Notes under the pieces: generated by a model
Database searches by the model: none
The model's input: the letters and a program-made list of their open reading frames with translations, nothing else
Told to the model about the DNA's origin: nothing
Made by a program: the position numbers and the translations under genes
In this document: in pieces, positions 1-8,869 of the stretch
Layout of the letters: each line of letters opens with the position of its first letter
Numbering within the stretch: position 1 is the stretch's first letter
NCBI RefSeq assembly: GCF_000443995.1
Contig: NZ_AUMC01000010.1
Coordinates: 248,001 to 312,000 of the forward strand
Direction of reading: 5' to 3'
Source of the DNA: Bacteriovorax sp. BAL6_X
GTDB taxonomy: Bacteria > Bdellovibrionota > Bacteriovoracia > Bacteriovoracales > Bacteriovoracaceae
Length of the DNA stretch: 64,000 bases

Positions 1-520
1 CAACAATTACTTTTGGTTGATGCTCTTTAGCAGCTCTTCTTACATCATCGTAGTCGATCATTTCTGTTTCTGGATTTAATCCATAAAACTTCACGTCAAA
101 ATACTTTCCTGAGAAGTTAACAGGAGAGCCATGAGTTAAGTGGCCACCTTCAGAAAGATTCATTCCAAGAATTTTATCTCCCGGAGCAATAATTGAAAAA
201 TATGCTGCCATATTCGCACTAGAACCAGAGTGTGGTTGTACGTTGGCAAATTTACAGCCAAAAAGCTCACAAAGGCGATTGATTGCAAGTTGCTCAACTG
301 AGTCAACAACTTCACAACCACCGTAGTAGCGCTTATTTGGCAAACCTTCTGCATACTTATTTGTCAGTACTGAACCTTGTGCTTCCATGACAGCTTTTGA
401 TGTATAGTTCTCTGAAGCGATAAGTTCTAGGCCTTCCTCTTGTCTTGCTAATTCTTTATTTGTTAATGAGAAAATTTCCTCATCCATTTTTTCTAAACTA
501 TTGGCGTTTTTATGAAACAT
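1..520 (-). CDS. glyA: Serine hydroxymethyltransferase, partial (5' end only)
   Basis: Converts serine plus tetrahydrofolate to glycine plus methylene-tetrahydrofolate, a PLP enzyme of the cytosol. The gene reads leftwards and leaves the window, so only about 173 N-terminal residues are visible; the PLP lysine and C-terminal half lie outside. Family signatures seen are [11 protein letters not shown] (residues 31-41), [14 protein letters not shown] (55-68), QPHSGSSAN (95-103) and HLTHGSP (127-133). The ATG at 518-520 has GAGG about 9 bases upstream, inside the last codons of fabF. Only four bases separate it from the fabF stop, so the two are probably cotranscribed and translationally coupled. 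Confidence 0.95.
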   Translation of the reverse strand, partial: MFHKNANSLEKMDEEIFSLTNKELARQEEGLELIASENYTSKAVMEAQGSVLTNKYAEGLPNKRYYGGCEVVDSVEQLAINRLCELFGCKFANVQPHSGSSANMAAYFSIIAPGDKILGMNLSEGGHLTHGSPVNFSGKYFDVKFYGLNPETEMIDYDDVRRAAKEHQPKVIV

Positions 521-524
521 TCTT

Positions 525-1784
525 TTAGTCCTCAATTTTCTTCAATACAAGTGAAGAGTTAGTTGACCCAAAACCGAATGAGTTATTTAGGGCGTATTTA
601 ATATCTTTCTTAACTGCAGTATTTGCAGTGTAGTTAAGATCACATTTTGGGTCTTGATTGTCTAAGTTAATTGTTGGCGGGATGATTCCGTGGTGAAGAG
701 CAAGAGCTGTAAAAACAGTTTCAACACCACCTGCTGCACCAAGAAGGTGGCCAGTCATTGACTTTGTTGAAGATACGTTAATTTTCTTAGCGTGCTCTTC
801 TCCAAGAACTCTTTTTATAGCACCTGTTTCAGCAACATCCCCAAGTGGAGTAGAAGTTCCATGTGCATTTACGTAATCAATATCTTCTGGCCTTATCCCA
901 GCATCCTCGATTGCTTTCTTCATACAACCATAAGCACCGTCTCCTTCTGGATGTGGAGCAGTAATATGGTGAGCATCAGAAGTAGCTCCATGACCTACGA
1001 TCTCAGCATAGATCTTAGCACCTCTTTTTACAGCGCTGTCATAGTCTTCAAGAATTAGAACACCAGCACCTTCACCCATAACAAAACCATCACGATCTAC
1101 ATCAAATGGACGAGAAGCTTTTGTTGGCTCATCTGTACGTTTTGAGAAAGCTTTCATATTAATGAAGCCACCCATACCGAGGTTACAGATAACAGCTTCA
1201 GTACCACCTGTAATCATAAGGTCGTGACGTCCTGAGCGAATCTCCTCAACTGCATTTGAAATTGCATGACATGAAGATGCGCATGCTGAAGAAACTGTAT
1301 AGTTAACCCCCATAAAGCCGTGTCTAATGCTTAGAACACCAGAGGCCATATTTGGAATAATTGCTGGAATGAAAAAAGGTGAGATACGACGAGGCCCACG
1401 CTCAACGAATGTCTTTGCTGTGTCTTCAGTGATCGGGAAACCACCAATACCAACACCTAGGATTGCACCAACTTTGTACTTGTCAAAATCTTCTAGGTTC
1501 GCACCAGAGTCTTTTAGTGCTTCTTCTGTGGCGTGAAGTGCGAAGTGAATGAAGCGGTCATATTTCTTTGCTTCACGAGCTTCCATGATACCTTCATCAA
1601 GTTGGAAATTCTTAACTTCACCAGCAATCTTAATTGCAAGATCTGGAATAGGGAAGCTTTCAGCTTCTGAGATTCCTGATTTTCCTTCAATTAATCCATT
1701 CCAAACTTCTTGAGTGTTGTGACCTAGTCCACAAATTGTTCCAAGGCCTGTGATAACAACGCGCTTACTACTTTTGCTACTCAT
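525..1784 (-). CDS. fabF: Beta-ketoacyl-ACP synthase II (FabF)
   Basis: Elongating condensing enzyme of type II fatty-acid synthesis, joining malonyl-ACP to acyl-ACP in the cytosol. The thiolase-fold triad is visible as Cys168 (SSACASS), His308 ([11 protein letters not shown]) and His346 ([12 protein letters not shown]). The 419-residue length fits the family. The frame stays open to 1892, but the ATG at 1784 is chosen because AAAGGA lies 6-7 bases upstream and the protein then begins [15 protein letters not shown], as in relatives; the extra 36 residues would be unlike FabF. It is detached from the rest of the fab cluster by two plus-strand genes and has a candidate promoter of its own; glyA follows at once. 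Confidence 0.96.
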   Translation of the reverse strand: MSSKSSKRVVITGLGTICGLGHNTQEVWNGLIEGKSGISEAESFPIPDLAIKIAGEVKNFQLDEGIMEAREAKKYDRFIHFALHATEEALKDSGANLEDFDKYKVGAILGVGIGGFPITEDTAKTFVERGPRRISPFFIPAIIPNMASGVLSIRHGFMGVNYTVSSACASSCHAISNAVEEIRSGRHDLMITGGTEAVICNLGMGGFINMKAFSKRTDEPTKASRPFDVDRDGFVMGEGAGVLILEDYDSAVKRGAKIYAEIVGHGATSDAHHITAPHPEGDGAYGCMKKAIEDAGIRPEDIDYVNAHGTSTPLGDVAETGAIKRVLGEEHAKKINVSSTKSMTGHLLGAAGGVETVFTALALHHGIIPPTINLDNQDPKCDLNYTANTAVKKDIKYALNNSFGFGSTNSSLVLKKIED

Positions 1785-1830
1785 GTATATTCCTTTATTT
1801 TCTTTAATACTTCTTAGTTTTTTTCCTAGT

Positions 1831-1859
1831 ATTTGATAATTTTGCAGGCATTTTGACAA
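1831..1859 (-). promoter_or_regulatory. Candidate sigma-70 promoter for fabF-glyA
   Basis: On the minus strand TTGTCA (1859-1854) is followed after 17 bases by TCAAAT (1836-1831). The -35 matches consensus at 5 of 6 positions and the -10 at 4 of 6. It lies about 50 bases upstream of the fabF start. It would give fabF its own transcript, which the separation from acpP requires. Found by eye only. Confidence 0.35.
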
Positions 1860-1996
1860 GGCGTAGAGGGTCTTAATTTTTACGCTTTTCAAGGATTACT
1901 GTTTAATACTTAACGCAATTTCAGTAAGTTGAACATATTATTCATTTTAAGCATTAATAACTTAATATTTTTAGAGACTTATACGATAAGACTGCC

Positions 1997-3586
1997 ATGA
2001 AAAAGCTTAACCTATTAATTCTGTCAATTTTATCTGTTTACACTTTCGGTGCTAAGGTTTCGGTAGAGTTTGCCAATGATATGCGCTTTGATAGTTGCAA
2101 TGCCCCAGAAGAAGTTCCAGTTGTTATCTGTGAAGACGGTGACTCTCAAGTTGTTCTTCAACGAAACCAAAGTGGCCACTTATTTGGAATCTACCGAAAT
2201 GGGAGTAGTAAAGAAACAGAACTTTTTCCCGTTAGAACAATTAGTGATGGAAATGAAGTTATTTTTCATAATGCTAATAGTAAGCAATTTGTTTCTCAAA
2301 GAGCGGTTCAGGAGTTTGATACACCGGCCGCACGTATACAATCAATGGATGAGGCAAAAAAATCGATCTTCTCGCTGATTAGAAATATTGATCCTTCTCA
2401 AGAAGAAATTAGAGATAGCTTACAGAATATCTTAGAAGGTGTTGAAAATGATATTGAAAAACAAAATGAAAAAGTAACCCAAGCGTACACAAAAATGTGG
2501 GTCCAAGATAATAATAACAAAAATCATCAGTGTGAGATGGCCACTAAGTGTACTATTAAAAAATGTGGTGATAATCACTACATCATTTTTGATCCGGCCC
2601 GAAATGTTTATATGCCTATCAATTACTCTCGTGACACGAGAGGAAATGCTCAGTTCACTAAGAACGATAGTTATATCAAGTATGCTCGTACTTTTGGTGG
2701 TGCTGTTATTGAAAGAAATGAAGAGTATGAGAAGTCACGACTTACTATTCAAAGAAAGGCACCTGAAGCGATGGGGAACAACTCTACAACTTTCTTTAGC
2801 ATGCAGGATGCTGGGTTTAGTGACTATCTAAAAAAAGTTCTTCCACATTGCCCAAAAGAGATTCAGGGAGATATTATTGGACTTGGTAGGCAATCAGTTC
2901 GCGAAAGAGACAATTTAGATTTCATTCATCTTGTTGATGTCGTAAATGGAAATATTAATAGTCAGTATATCAATCGCCAATTTTTACCGAAGAATAGCTG
3001 TCGCGATGGTGATAGTTACTATGCTTCTGATTCATATGAGAAAGTTCAAGACTATCGTCCACGTGCTAGTGGCGTTATCTCAATTCAAAAAGCAAATGAA
3101 CTTTTTAAGAAGGCCCGTGCAATGAAAGGGATGGCCTGGGATTATGTACAAGACGGATGCTATGCTCGTTCAGAACTTATGGTTAATATGTTTGAAGAAG
3201 AAGGTGTTGTTGCAGATAAGGCCTGGGCATCAGGAAAGCTTAAAATTCCTAACCAACAATATCCTTTCTGGAGTTATCATACGGCACCTGTTGTTTATGT
3301 TGATAATGGAAGAGGCGGAGTTTCCAAGATGATCATTGATCCGGCAATTGCTTCAAAACCGATTCTTGTTAATGAGTGGCTAGAGACGATGGGGGCGGAT
3401 GCTTCTAAAGTCGATCATGTGGGGTTTCCTCCAAGCTTAGATGCTGTGAGTGTAGGGAAGACTGCTTTTGGAATTGCTAGTAGGGAGTCATATCATCCAC
3501 AAACTGCGTCCACTATGATGAGTCGCGAAGCTAGATCTAAGGCAGCAAAGGAATTACTAGCAAATTATGAGAAGAGAACTCTTTAG
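1997..3586 (+). CDS. Exported protein glutaminase-like enzyme
   Basis: Predicted secreted 529-residue protein whose C-terminal part resembles protein glutaminase, which deamidates glutamine side chains in proteins (transglutaminase/papain-like fold). A signal peptide covers about residues 1-18 (basic KK, hydrophobic core, FGA). The catalytic triad can be read as Cys388 (DGCYARSELM), His428 (WSYHTAPVV) and Asp448 (MIIDPAI). The spacings of 40 and 20 residues match those of the Chryseobacterium enzyme as recalled. Residues 20-370 show no recognised domain and could be a propeptide. No Shine-Dalgarno precedes the ATG. A small exported protein follows after 11 bases. The pair sits between acpP and fabF in opposite orientation, suggesting insertion there. 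Prey or environmental protein as substrate is inference. Confidence 0.75.
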   Translation: MKKLNLLILSILSVYTFGAKVSVEFANDMRFDSCNAPEEVPVVICEDGDSQVVLQRNQSGHLFGIYRNGSSKETELFPVRTISDGNEVIFHNANSKQFVSQRAVQEFDTPAARIQSMDEAKKSIFSLIRNIDPSQEEIRDSLQNILEGVENDIEKQNEKVTQAYTKMWVQDNNNKNHQCEMATKCTIKKCGDNHYIIFDPARNVYMPINYSRDTRGNAQFTKNDSYIKYARTFGGAVIERNEEYEKSRLTIQRKAPEAMGNNSTTFFSMQDAGFSDYLKKVLPHCPKEIQGDIIGLGRQSVRERDNLDFIHLVDVVNGNINSQYINRQFLPKNSCRDGDSYYASDSYEKVQDYRPRASGVISIQKANELFKKARAMKGMAWDYVQDGCYARSELMVNMFEEEGVVADKAWASGKLKIPNQQYPFWSYHTAPVVYVDNGRGGVSKMIIDPAIASKPILVNEWLETMGADASKVDHVGFPPSLDAVSVGKTAFGIASRESYHPQTASTMMSREARSKAAKELLANYEKRTL

Positions 3587-3597
3587 GAATAATTGAA

Positions 3598-3855
3598 ATG
3601 AAAAAAATAATTCTTTGTATACTATTAAGCCATGTATCTGTTCATGCGGCCAACCTGGCAACATCGCAATATCATGTTTCAACTTTTAAGCTAGAGAAAG
3701 ATCAAATTACTCTTAGTTTCGTGGAGAGTGCTCCCTTTTATCGAGCGAGCAAAAAAGATGCGAAGTGCTTTCAAATGGCAATAAAATCAAAAGAGAAGGT
3801 TGAAATTAAGTACGATTACAAAACTTTTCAGATTAAAAGTTGTAAAAATTTATAA
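3598..3855 (+). CDS. Small exported protein downstream of the glutaminase
   Basis: An 85-residue protein with a clear signal peptide (MKKIILCILLSHVSVHA) and a mature part of about 68 residues with two cysteines (KCFQM and KSCKNL), which could form one disulfide. No family was recognised. It starts 11 bases after the glutaminase-like gene, with AGGA at the end of that gene as ribosome site, so the two form an operon. Possible roles are inhibitor or chaperone of the neighbouring enzyme, but nothing in the sequence proves this. A strong hairpin terminator follows directly. Confidence 0.7.
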   Translation: MKKIILCILLSHVSVHAANLATSQYHVSTFKLEKDQITLSFVESAPFYRASKKDAKCFQMAIKSKEKVEIKYDYKTFQIKSCKNL

Positions 3856-3860
3856 AAAGA

Positions 3861-3886
3861 AAGCCTGCAATTTGCAGGCTTTTTTA
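3861..3886. terminator. Bidirectional terminator between the glutaminase pair and acpP
   Basis: A perfect 10-bp inverted repeat (AAGCCTGCAA / TTGCAGGCTT) with one formal central base is followed by a T-run on the plus strand and preceded by AAAAAGAAA, giving Ts on the minus strand. It lies between convergent genes ending at 3855 and 3906 and can serve both. Confidence 0.85.
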
Positions 3887-3905
3887 TCTAAGTATTAATT
3901 TTTGA

Positions 3906-4130
3906 TTATTGCTTAGACTCTAGGTACTTAACAACGTCTTGAACAGACTTAAGACCTTCTGCATCTTCTTCTGGGATTTGAATATCAAATTCATCTTCCA
4001 TTTTCATCATAAGCTCAACGATGTCTAGTGAGTCTAGGTTTAGATCGTCTACGAATGAAGTTGTAGCATTGATTTTTGCGATATCGATTTTTGTTTGATC
4101 CGCTACTAGTTGAATTACTTTTTGTTCCAT
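3906..4130 (-). CDS. acpP: Acyl carrier protein
   Basis: Carries growing acyl chains on a 4'-phosphopantetheine arm. The 74-residue acidic sequence contains the attachment motif DSLD with Ser34, and has the length and helix pattern of ACP. AGGAG lies about 7 bases upstream of the ATG. It follows fabG after 86 bases and has a good candidate promoter in that gap, as expected for a protein needed in larger amounts than the enzymes. A terminator follows the stop. Confidence 0.97.
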   Translation of the reverse strand: MEQKVIQLVADQTKIDIAKINATTSFVDDLNLDSLDIVELMMKMEDEFDIQIPEEDAEGLKSVQDVVKYLESKQ

Positions 4131-4180
4131 ATTTGTCTCCTAATAAATATATTAAGTTATAAACTCAATTTCTCTCTCTT

Positions 4181-4209
4181 ATTATAAAAATTTAATTTCA
4201 GTATATTAA
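4181..4209 (-). promoter_or_regulatory. Candidate promoter for acpP
   Basis: On the minus strand TTAATA (4209-4204) and a perfect TATAAT (4186-4181) are separated by 17 bases. The start codon is 51 bases downstream of the -10. It lies in the fabG-acpP gap and overlaps no coding sequence. Confidence 0.45.
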
Positions 4210-4216
4210 TATTTTT

Positions 4217-4981
4217 CTAGATATAAAGTCCACCGTCAATTTTAATAACTTCACCTGTAATATATCCTGACGCTTGGCTAAGTAGAAAGCACACAAGATT
4301 TGATACATCTTCAGTTGACCCAAAGCGTGAAGTTGGAATCGAAGCAATATAGGCTTCCTTGGCCTTTTCTTCAAGAGCATCTGTCATATCTGTTTGGATA
4401 AAGCCTGGACAAATTGCGTTACAACGAATGTTGCGGCTAGCTAATTCTTTAGCAATTGACTTCGTTGCACCAATTAAACCTGCTTTAGAGGCCGCGTAAG
4501 CCGTCTGAGAAACATTTCCCATAAGTCCAACAACCGAGCTCATATTAACAATTGATACGTTTTCAGCTTTTAAGAATCCACGTGAACAGATACTTGTTAG
4601 CATGATAGCGCCTTTTAGGTTCGTATCAATTACTGCGTCAAGATCAGTTTTTCTAGTTCTTAGAAGAAGGGTGTCTTTTGAAACACCTGCATTGTTTACA
4701 AGACCTTCAATTGGACCAAATTCCTTTACGAAGTCATTTACGGCCGTTTTCATTTGTTCTTCATTATTAAGATCAAACATAAGTCCTGTAACATTTGAAG
4801 CACCAAGCCCTTTAAGTTGAGCCTCAACTTCTTTAGCTAGATCTTCTTTTCCTTCACGGTAGTTGAAGATAACGTGAGCACCTTGAGCAGCCAGTGATTT
4901 TGCAATATCTAGCCCAATACCACGGCTTGCACCAGTTACTAATACTCTTTTATTTTTTAAATCATTATAAGTTGCAATCAT
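4217..4981 (-). CDS. fabG: 3-oxoacyl-ACP reductase (FabG)
   Basis: NADPH-dependent reduction of 3-oxoacyl-ACP in fatty-acid elongation. It is a 254-residue short-chain dehydrogenase with the cofactor loop TGASRGIG (residues 16-23), NNAG (96-99), catalytic Ser149 (NMSSVVG), Tyr162 and Lys166 (YAASK). The ribosome site GGAG overlaps the stop codon of fabD, 8 bases upstream of its own ATG, implying tight coupling with fabD. Confidence 0.96.
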   Translation of the reverse strand: MIATYNDLKNKRVLVTGASRGIGLDIAKSLAAQGAHVIFNYREGKEDLAKEVEAQLKGLGASNVTGLMFDLNNEEQMKTAVNDFVKEFGPIEGLVNNAGVSKDTLLLRTRKTDLDAVIDTNLKGAIMLTSICSRGFLKAENVSIVNMSSVVGLMGNVSQTAYAASKAGLIGATKSIAKELASRNIRCNAICPGFIQTDMTDALEEKAKEAYIASIPTSRFGSTEDVSNLVCFLLSQASGYITGEVIKIDGGLYI

Positions 4982-4989
4982 ATTTGCTC

Positions 4990-5943
4990 CTATGAGTTTA
5001 AAGCTTCCCTAAGCTCATCAAAAGCACCTTCTTTATCTAGTGAGATAACTTTGATGTTACGGTTAATCTTTCTTGCTAGTCCCATTAGGACACGTCCTGG
5101 CCCAACTTCGACACAAAGAGTGTCATCATCTAGGCTTGCAAAACTTTGAGTCCAAAGAACTGAACCATCTATTTGTTTGATTAGGTTCTCTTTAACAACT
5201 TCACCGTCTGTACCAATTTGATACTTTTTGGCGTCAATATTGGCAATATAAGGAATTGTCGTTTTATTAAAAGTTACGTCATTAAAAAATGCTGCCATAT
5301 TCTCTCTGGCCGGCTTCATAAGACTAGAGTGGAATGGTGCACTAACTTTTAATTCAACTGTCTTATGTGGGTCTGAGAAGTTTTCTGTGATCCAAGCAAC
5401 GGCCTTATCACAGGCATCTGCATGTCCTGAAATAACGATTTGCCCTGGCTCATTAAAGTTGGCAGGCATAACCTCGTTACCTTCAGTTGAAACTTCCTTG
5501 CATGCCTTTTCAACAATTTCAGCAGGAACTCTCATAACGGCATACATTTTTCCCATTCCCGCAGGAACAGCTTCTTGCATATATTTTCCACGATTATGAA
5601 CAGATCTTAGAGCGTCTTCAAAGCTCAGCGTTCCAGCTGCAACGAGGGCAGGATATTCACCAACAGAGTGTCCAAGTACACATGAAACTTCTACGCCAGC
5701 TTCATCTAGTAATTCTTTAGCCTTTTGGAATAGACCAATTGAATAAGTTAAAATTGCTGGTTGTGTATTTTGAGTAAGCGTAAGCTCTTCTTCCGGGCCT
5801 TCAAGCATGATATTTGAAAGGTTATAGCCGAGAGCACTGTTTGCTTTTTCAAGTAATTCAAATGATGGGTGTCCTTCAAGACTCTTTCCCATTCCTACGT
5901 ATTGTGATCCCTGACCAGGGAAAATTAAAACAACTTTTTTCAT
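4990..5943 (-). CDS. fabD: Malonyl-CoA:ACP transacylase (FabD)
   Basis: Transfers malonyl from CoA to ACP. The 317-residue protein has GQGSQ near the N-terminus (residues 10-14), the nucleophile motif GHSVGEYPAL with Ser93, and the partner histidine at 205 (SAPFHSSLM). It follows fabH after 15 bases and is followed by fabG after 8, within the fabH-fabD-fabG-acpP block. Confidence 0.96.
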   Translation of the reverse strand: MKKVVLIFPGQGSQYVGMGKSLEGHPSFELLEKANSALGYNLSNIMLEGPEEELTLTQNTQPAILTYSIGLFQKAKELLDEAGVEVSCVLGHSVGEYPALVAAGTLSFEDALRSVHNRGKYMQEAVPAGMGKMYAVMRVPAEIVEKACKEVSTEGNEVMPANFNEPGQIVISGHADACDKAVAWITENFSDPHKTVELKVSAPFHSSLMKPARENMAAFFNDVTFNKTTIPYIANIDAKKYQIGTDGEVVKENLIKQIDGSVLWTQSFASLDDDTLCVEVGPGRVLMGLARKINRNIKVISLDKEGAFDELREALNS

Positions 5944-5958
5944 AATATAAAACCTTAA

Positions 5959-6957
5959 TTAATACCTAAGTAGAGTTGCTCCACTCGTTAAGCCCGCACC
6001 AAATGCATCTAGCAATAATAGCTGACCACGTTTGATTCTTCCATCAACAATTGCTTCGTGCATTGCAATTGGAACAGTTGCTGCTGATGTATTTGCATAC
6101 TTATCAATATTAACAATAACTTTCTCAGGATTAATTCCTAGAAGCTTACCAGTAGTTTCGATAATTCTCACGTTTGCTTGGTGAGGAATTAGCCAATCAA
6201 CTTCTTCGAGATCTTTACCTGCTTTTTCTAAAACTTTTTTTGCATTTTCGGCAAGTGTTCTCGTTGCTACACGGAACATTTCTTTACCTTTCATTTGCAT
6301 ATAGTGAGTTCTTTCGTCTAGGTGTTGAGTTGTAATTGGATCAACCGCTCCACCAACTGGTTGGTCAAAGAATTCTTTACCTGCACCATCTGCACCGAGT
6401 TCAAGTGATAAAATATCTGAATCATCATCATCTTCGTTTGCACCAACAATCGCAACACCACAGCCATCCCCAAAAAGAATACAAGTGTTTCGATCTTCCC
6501 AGTTAACTTCTCTTGATAGCATTTCAGAACCAACGACAAGTGCATTCTTAATAGCACCCATGCGAATTAGTCCTGTTACCATATTTAATCCGTAAACGAA
6601 TCCCGAACAAGCTGCTGCGATATCAATGGCCGCACACTTATTTGTGATTCCTAATTTTTGTTGAAGAATACAAGCTGTATTAGGAAGTTTGTAATCTGGA
6701 GTAACCGAAGCGAAGATAATCATATCAATATCATTCGGTTCAAGGTTTGCTGCTTTTAGTGCATCTTGAGTTGCATGGTAGGCCATATCACTTGGCCATT
6801 CGCCACCTTCTGTTGAGCAAATATGACGTTGACGAATTCCCGTCCTTTCATAAATCCATTCATCACTTGTTTCGACCATGCTTTCTAGGTCGACATTTGT
6901 TCTAACTTCTTTTGGAGCGTAGATTCCAGTTCCTTTAATCTTTACTTTAATATCCAT
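5959..6957 (-). CDS. fabH: Beta-ketoacyl-ACP synthase III (FabH)
   Basis: Starts fatty-acid synthesis by condensing an acyl-CoA primer with malonyl-ACP. It has 332 residues with the catalytic triad Cys117 (AAACSGF), His259 (IPHQANVR) and Asn289 (YANTSAAT), plus the family C-terminus GAGLTSGATLLRY. It is the first gene of the fab block here. In many bacteria plsX and rpmF lie immediately upstream; here plsX is absent and a cytochrome peroxidase gene intervenes. Confidence 0.97.
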   Translation of the reverse strand: MDIKVKIKGTGIYAPKEVRTNVDLESMVETSDEWIYERTGIRQRHICSTEGGEWPSDMAYHATQDALKAANLEPNDIDMIIFASVTPDYKLPNTACILQQKLGITNKCAAIDIAAACSGFVYGLNMVTGLIRMGAIKNALVVGSEMLSREVNWEDRNTCILFGDGCGVAIVGANEDDDDSDILSLELGADGAGKEFFDQPVGGAVDPITTQHLDERTHYMQMKGKEMFRVATRTLAENAKKVLEKAGKDLEEVDWLIPHQANVRIIETTGKLLGINPEKVIVNIDKYANTSAATVPIAMHEAIVDGRIKRGQLLLLDAFGAGLTSGATLLRY

Positions 6958-7073
6958 TTAAATTCCTAATCTTGGTAATAAAAAATTGCGCCTATTTTAT
7001 TGAGTATAACAATGATGGGGAAGGGCAGGGGCGTTATTATTTGACACTGTGTGTTTTTAGGTGAAATTTACAT

Positions 7074-7096
7074 AAAAAGGCCACATTTGTGGCCTT
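7074..7096 (-). terminator. Rho-independent terminator after the cytochrome peroxidase gene
   Basis: The perfect palindrome AAGGCCACATTTGTGGCCTT (7077-7096) is followed on the minus strand by five Ts (7078-7074). It starts 4 bases after the peroxidase stop and would insulate fabH from that gene. Confidence 0.8.
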
Positions 7097-7100
7097 GCGT

Positions 7101-8411
7101 TCATTTTAAAAGTTTTGAAGCTTGTTCAAGCCTTTGTAGACGGCGTGAAGCCAATCCTGTCTTTAGGAATTGAACAAGGTCTGCCTTTTCATCCTCTGTT
7201 AGTTGCAGAGGACGTCTAATATCGTCATCGCTTATTAACTGATATCGCAATTTATTGTTAATAAAATTTTCATCTTTAACGATTTTTTCTTCGTAGTGAC
7301 CTTGAGTTACTTCGTTAACAATATAGTTTTTTATGGCCACACGAGTGTGATTATAGTGCTCAACAACCTCTTCTAGGGTCTCATAGGCACCATTGTGCAT
7401 ATAAGGAGCAGATAAGTGTATATTTCTAAGTGGTGGTGTCCTGAAATTATATTGATCTGCTTTTTTACCTGTTACTTCAAAACGTCCTTTGTCATTCAAA
7501 GTTGCCGTAGCGCTAATTGGTCCAATTTGCGGTAACCCAATTGACTTGTAATCCCAGTCTGTTAAATGTTGGCCACTGTGGCAATTGATGCATGCGCCTT
7601 TATCTAAGAAAGTCTTAAGTCCTCTTTTTTCAGACTCATTTAATGCACTTAGATCACCGTTTAAGTACTCGTCATATGGTGTATCAACAAGATTGAAGTT
7701 TCTTGTAATGAAGGCAGCAAGTGAGTTAGCAACGTGTGAGATATCGATCTTTCCGGCTTCAAAGTCTCTAGGGTATGCCCTCTTGAAGAGGTTTTGGTAC
7801 ATGGCACTTTTAGATCCATTTAGTAGGCGATGAACATATGCATCCCATTTTGCTAGATCTCCTTTTTGAGAAGCGATTTCATTATCCTTTCCTAGCATCT
7901 CTTCAACCGAAAGAAGAGGAAAGATAACTTGCGCCGCAAGTGCATTGCGAATCTTCTTATTTAATTCTGTCTTAGCGTTTAACTCAGCACTAGGTGTTTT
8001 AAATTCTCCCTTGGTCCTGTCTACATGAACTCTTCCGTCCCAAAACATATCAGTGATTTCATCATAACCAAGGTTGATTAGTGCTGGAGCATGGCGCTTG
8101 ATGATGGGCCCTTTGCCATCTTGAACACGACTTTTTCCAAGTCCGGCACCGCCTGTTCCAATCGAGAATGGAATATTGTCACCTGTTCCCAACATTGGGT
8201 GATGACAGTGCATACAGGTGATATCTTTATTTCCACTAAGACGAACCTCTGCAAATAATCTTGAGCCTAGGATGACTTCATTCTGGTTTTGTAATTGTGA
8301 TTCAGGTAGGGAAGTTAAGTTGTGTTTTTTGATGAGCTTAGAAAGCGCTTCATCTAAAGGTGATAATGCAAATGTGTTAAATACGAATGCTATTGTTAAA
8401 AGTAATCTCAT
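7101..8411 (-). CDS. Exported di-haem cytochrome c peroxidase / MauG family protein
   Basis: Periplasmic c-type cytochrome of the di-haem peroxidase (CCP/MauG) family, which reduces peroxide or does related oxidations. A signal peptide occupies residues 1-16. Two haem attachment sites are visible: CMHCH (66-70) and CINCH (274-278). The family motif YMHNGAYETLEEVVEHYN follows in the C-terminal half. Its 436 residues exceed bacterial CCP (about 330-350), with an extended C-terminus, so the substrate may not be peroxide. It is a single gene between rpmF and fabH, with terminators on both sides. Confidence 0.88.
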   Translation of the reverse strand: MRLLLTIAFVFNTFALSPLDEALSKLIKKHNLTSLPESQLQNQNEVILGSRLFAEVRLSGNKDITCMHCHHPMLGTGDNIPFSIGTGGAGLGKSRVQDGKGPIIKRHAPALINLGYDEITDMFWDGRVHVDRTKGEFKTPSAELNAKTELNKKIRNALAAQVIFPLLSVEEMLGKDNEIASQKGDLAKWDAYVHRLLNGSKSAMYQNLFKRAYPRDFEAGKIDISHVANSLAAFITRNFNLVDTPYDEYLNGDLSALNESEKRGLKTFLDKGACINCHSGQHLTDWDYKSIGLPQIGPISATATLNDKGRFEVTGKKADQYNFRTPPLRNIHLSAPYMHNGAYETLEEVVEHYNHTRVAIKNYIVNEVTQGHYEEKIVKDENFINNKLRYQLISDDDIRRPLQLTEDEKADLVQFLKTGLASRRLQRLEQASKLLK

Positions 8412-8508
8412 GCGTCTCTCTCTGTTTGTGTATCTAACTTATACTAAAAGAGAGTTTGATGGGTCAAACTGATTTTCGTTATGTTTTTGTTTAAATCAAT
8501 TAAAACGC

Positions 8509-8539
8509 AAAAAGCCCACTCGAAAGAGTGGGCTTTTTT
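8509..8539. terminator. Strong terminator after rpmF
   Basis: An 11-bp perfect stem (AAAGCCCACTC / GAGTGGGCTTT) closed by a GAAA tetraloop has T-runs on both strands. It lies between the rpmF stop and the peroxidase start, so it ends the yceD-rpmF transcript. Confidence 0.88.
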
Positions 8540-8561
8540 ATATGAAAAATAATGAATTATC

Positions 8562-8768
8562 TTATTCTTCTACTTCTTCTGCGTCTGCTTTTGTAGCGAA
8601 GATTTTCTTACCTTTCCAGTAACCAGATGGAGAGATACATCCCTTCTTAGTTAGTTCACCAGTTGTTGAATCAGCTACAACTACATTGTTCGCGTAAAGC
8701 TTGTGTGTTTGTCCAGCTCTTCTTAGGCCTTTTCTTGAAACACTTGTCTTCTTCTTAGGTACTGCCAT
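8562..8768 (-). CDS. rpmF: Ribosomal protein bL32
   Basis: Large-subunit ribosomal protein. The N-terminus MAVPKKKTSVSRKGLRRA is the family signature and the 68-residue length fits. Only one cysteine remains (KKGCISPSGYW), so the zinc site of four-cysteine bL32 forms is lost; this is a zinc-independent version. It follows yceD after 101 bases, the usual yceD-rpmF order, and ends at a strong terminator. Confidence 0.93.
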   Translation of the reverse strand: MAVPKKKTSVSRKGLRRAGQTHKLYANNVVVADSTTGELTKKGCISPSGYWKGKKIFATKADAEEVEE

Positions 8769-8869
8769 TTTCTACTCCGTTATATTCAACTTCAATATTT
8801 AACTACAATTGTGAGCTTACTTTATTACCTTACTCACTTCATTATTACAAGCCTAAAAGTTAGGCCTAA

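Noticed and set aside
7041-7070. TTGACA on the plus strand upstream of fabH
   Set aside because: No -10 at proper spacing, and it points into convergent coding sequence with no plus-strand gene to serve.
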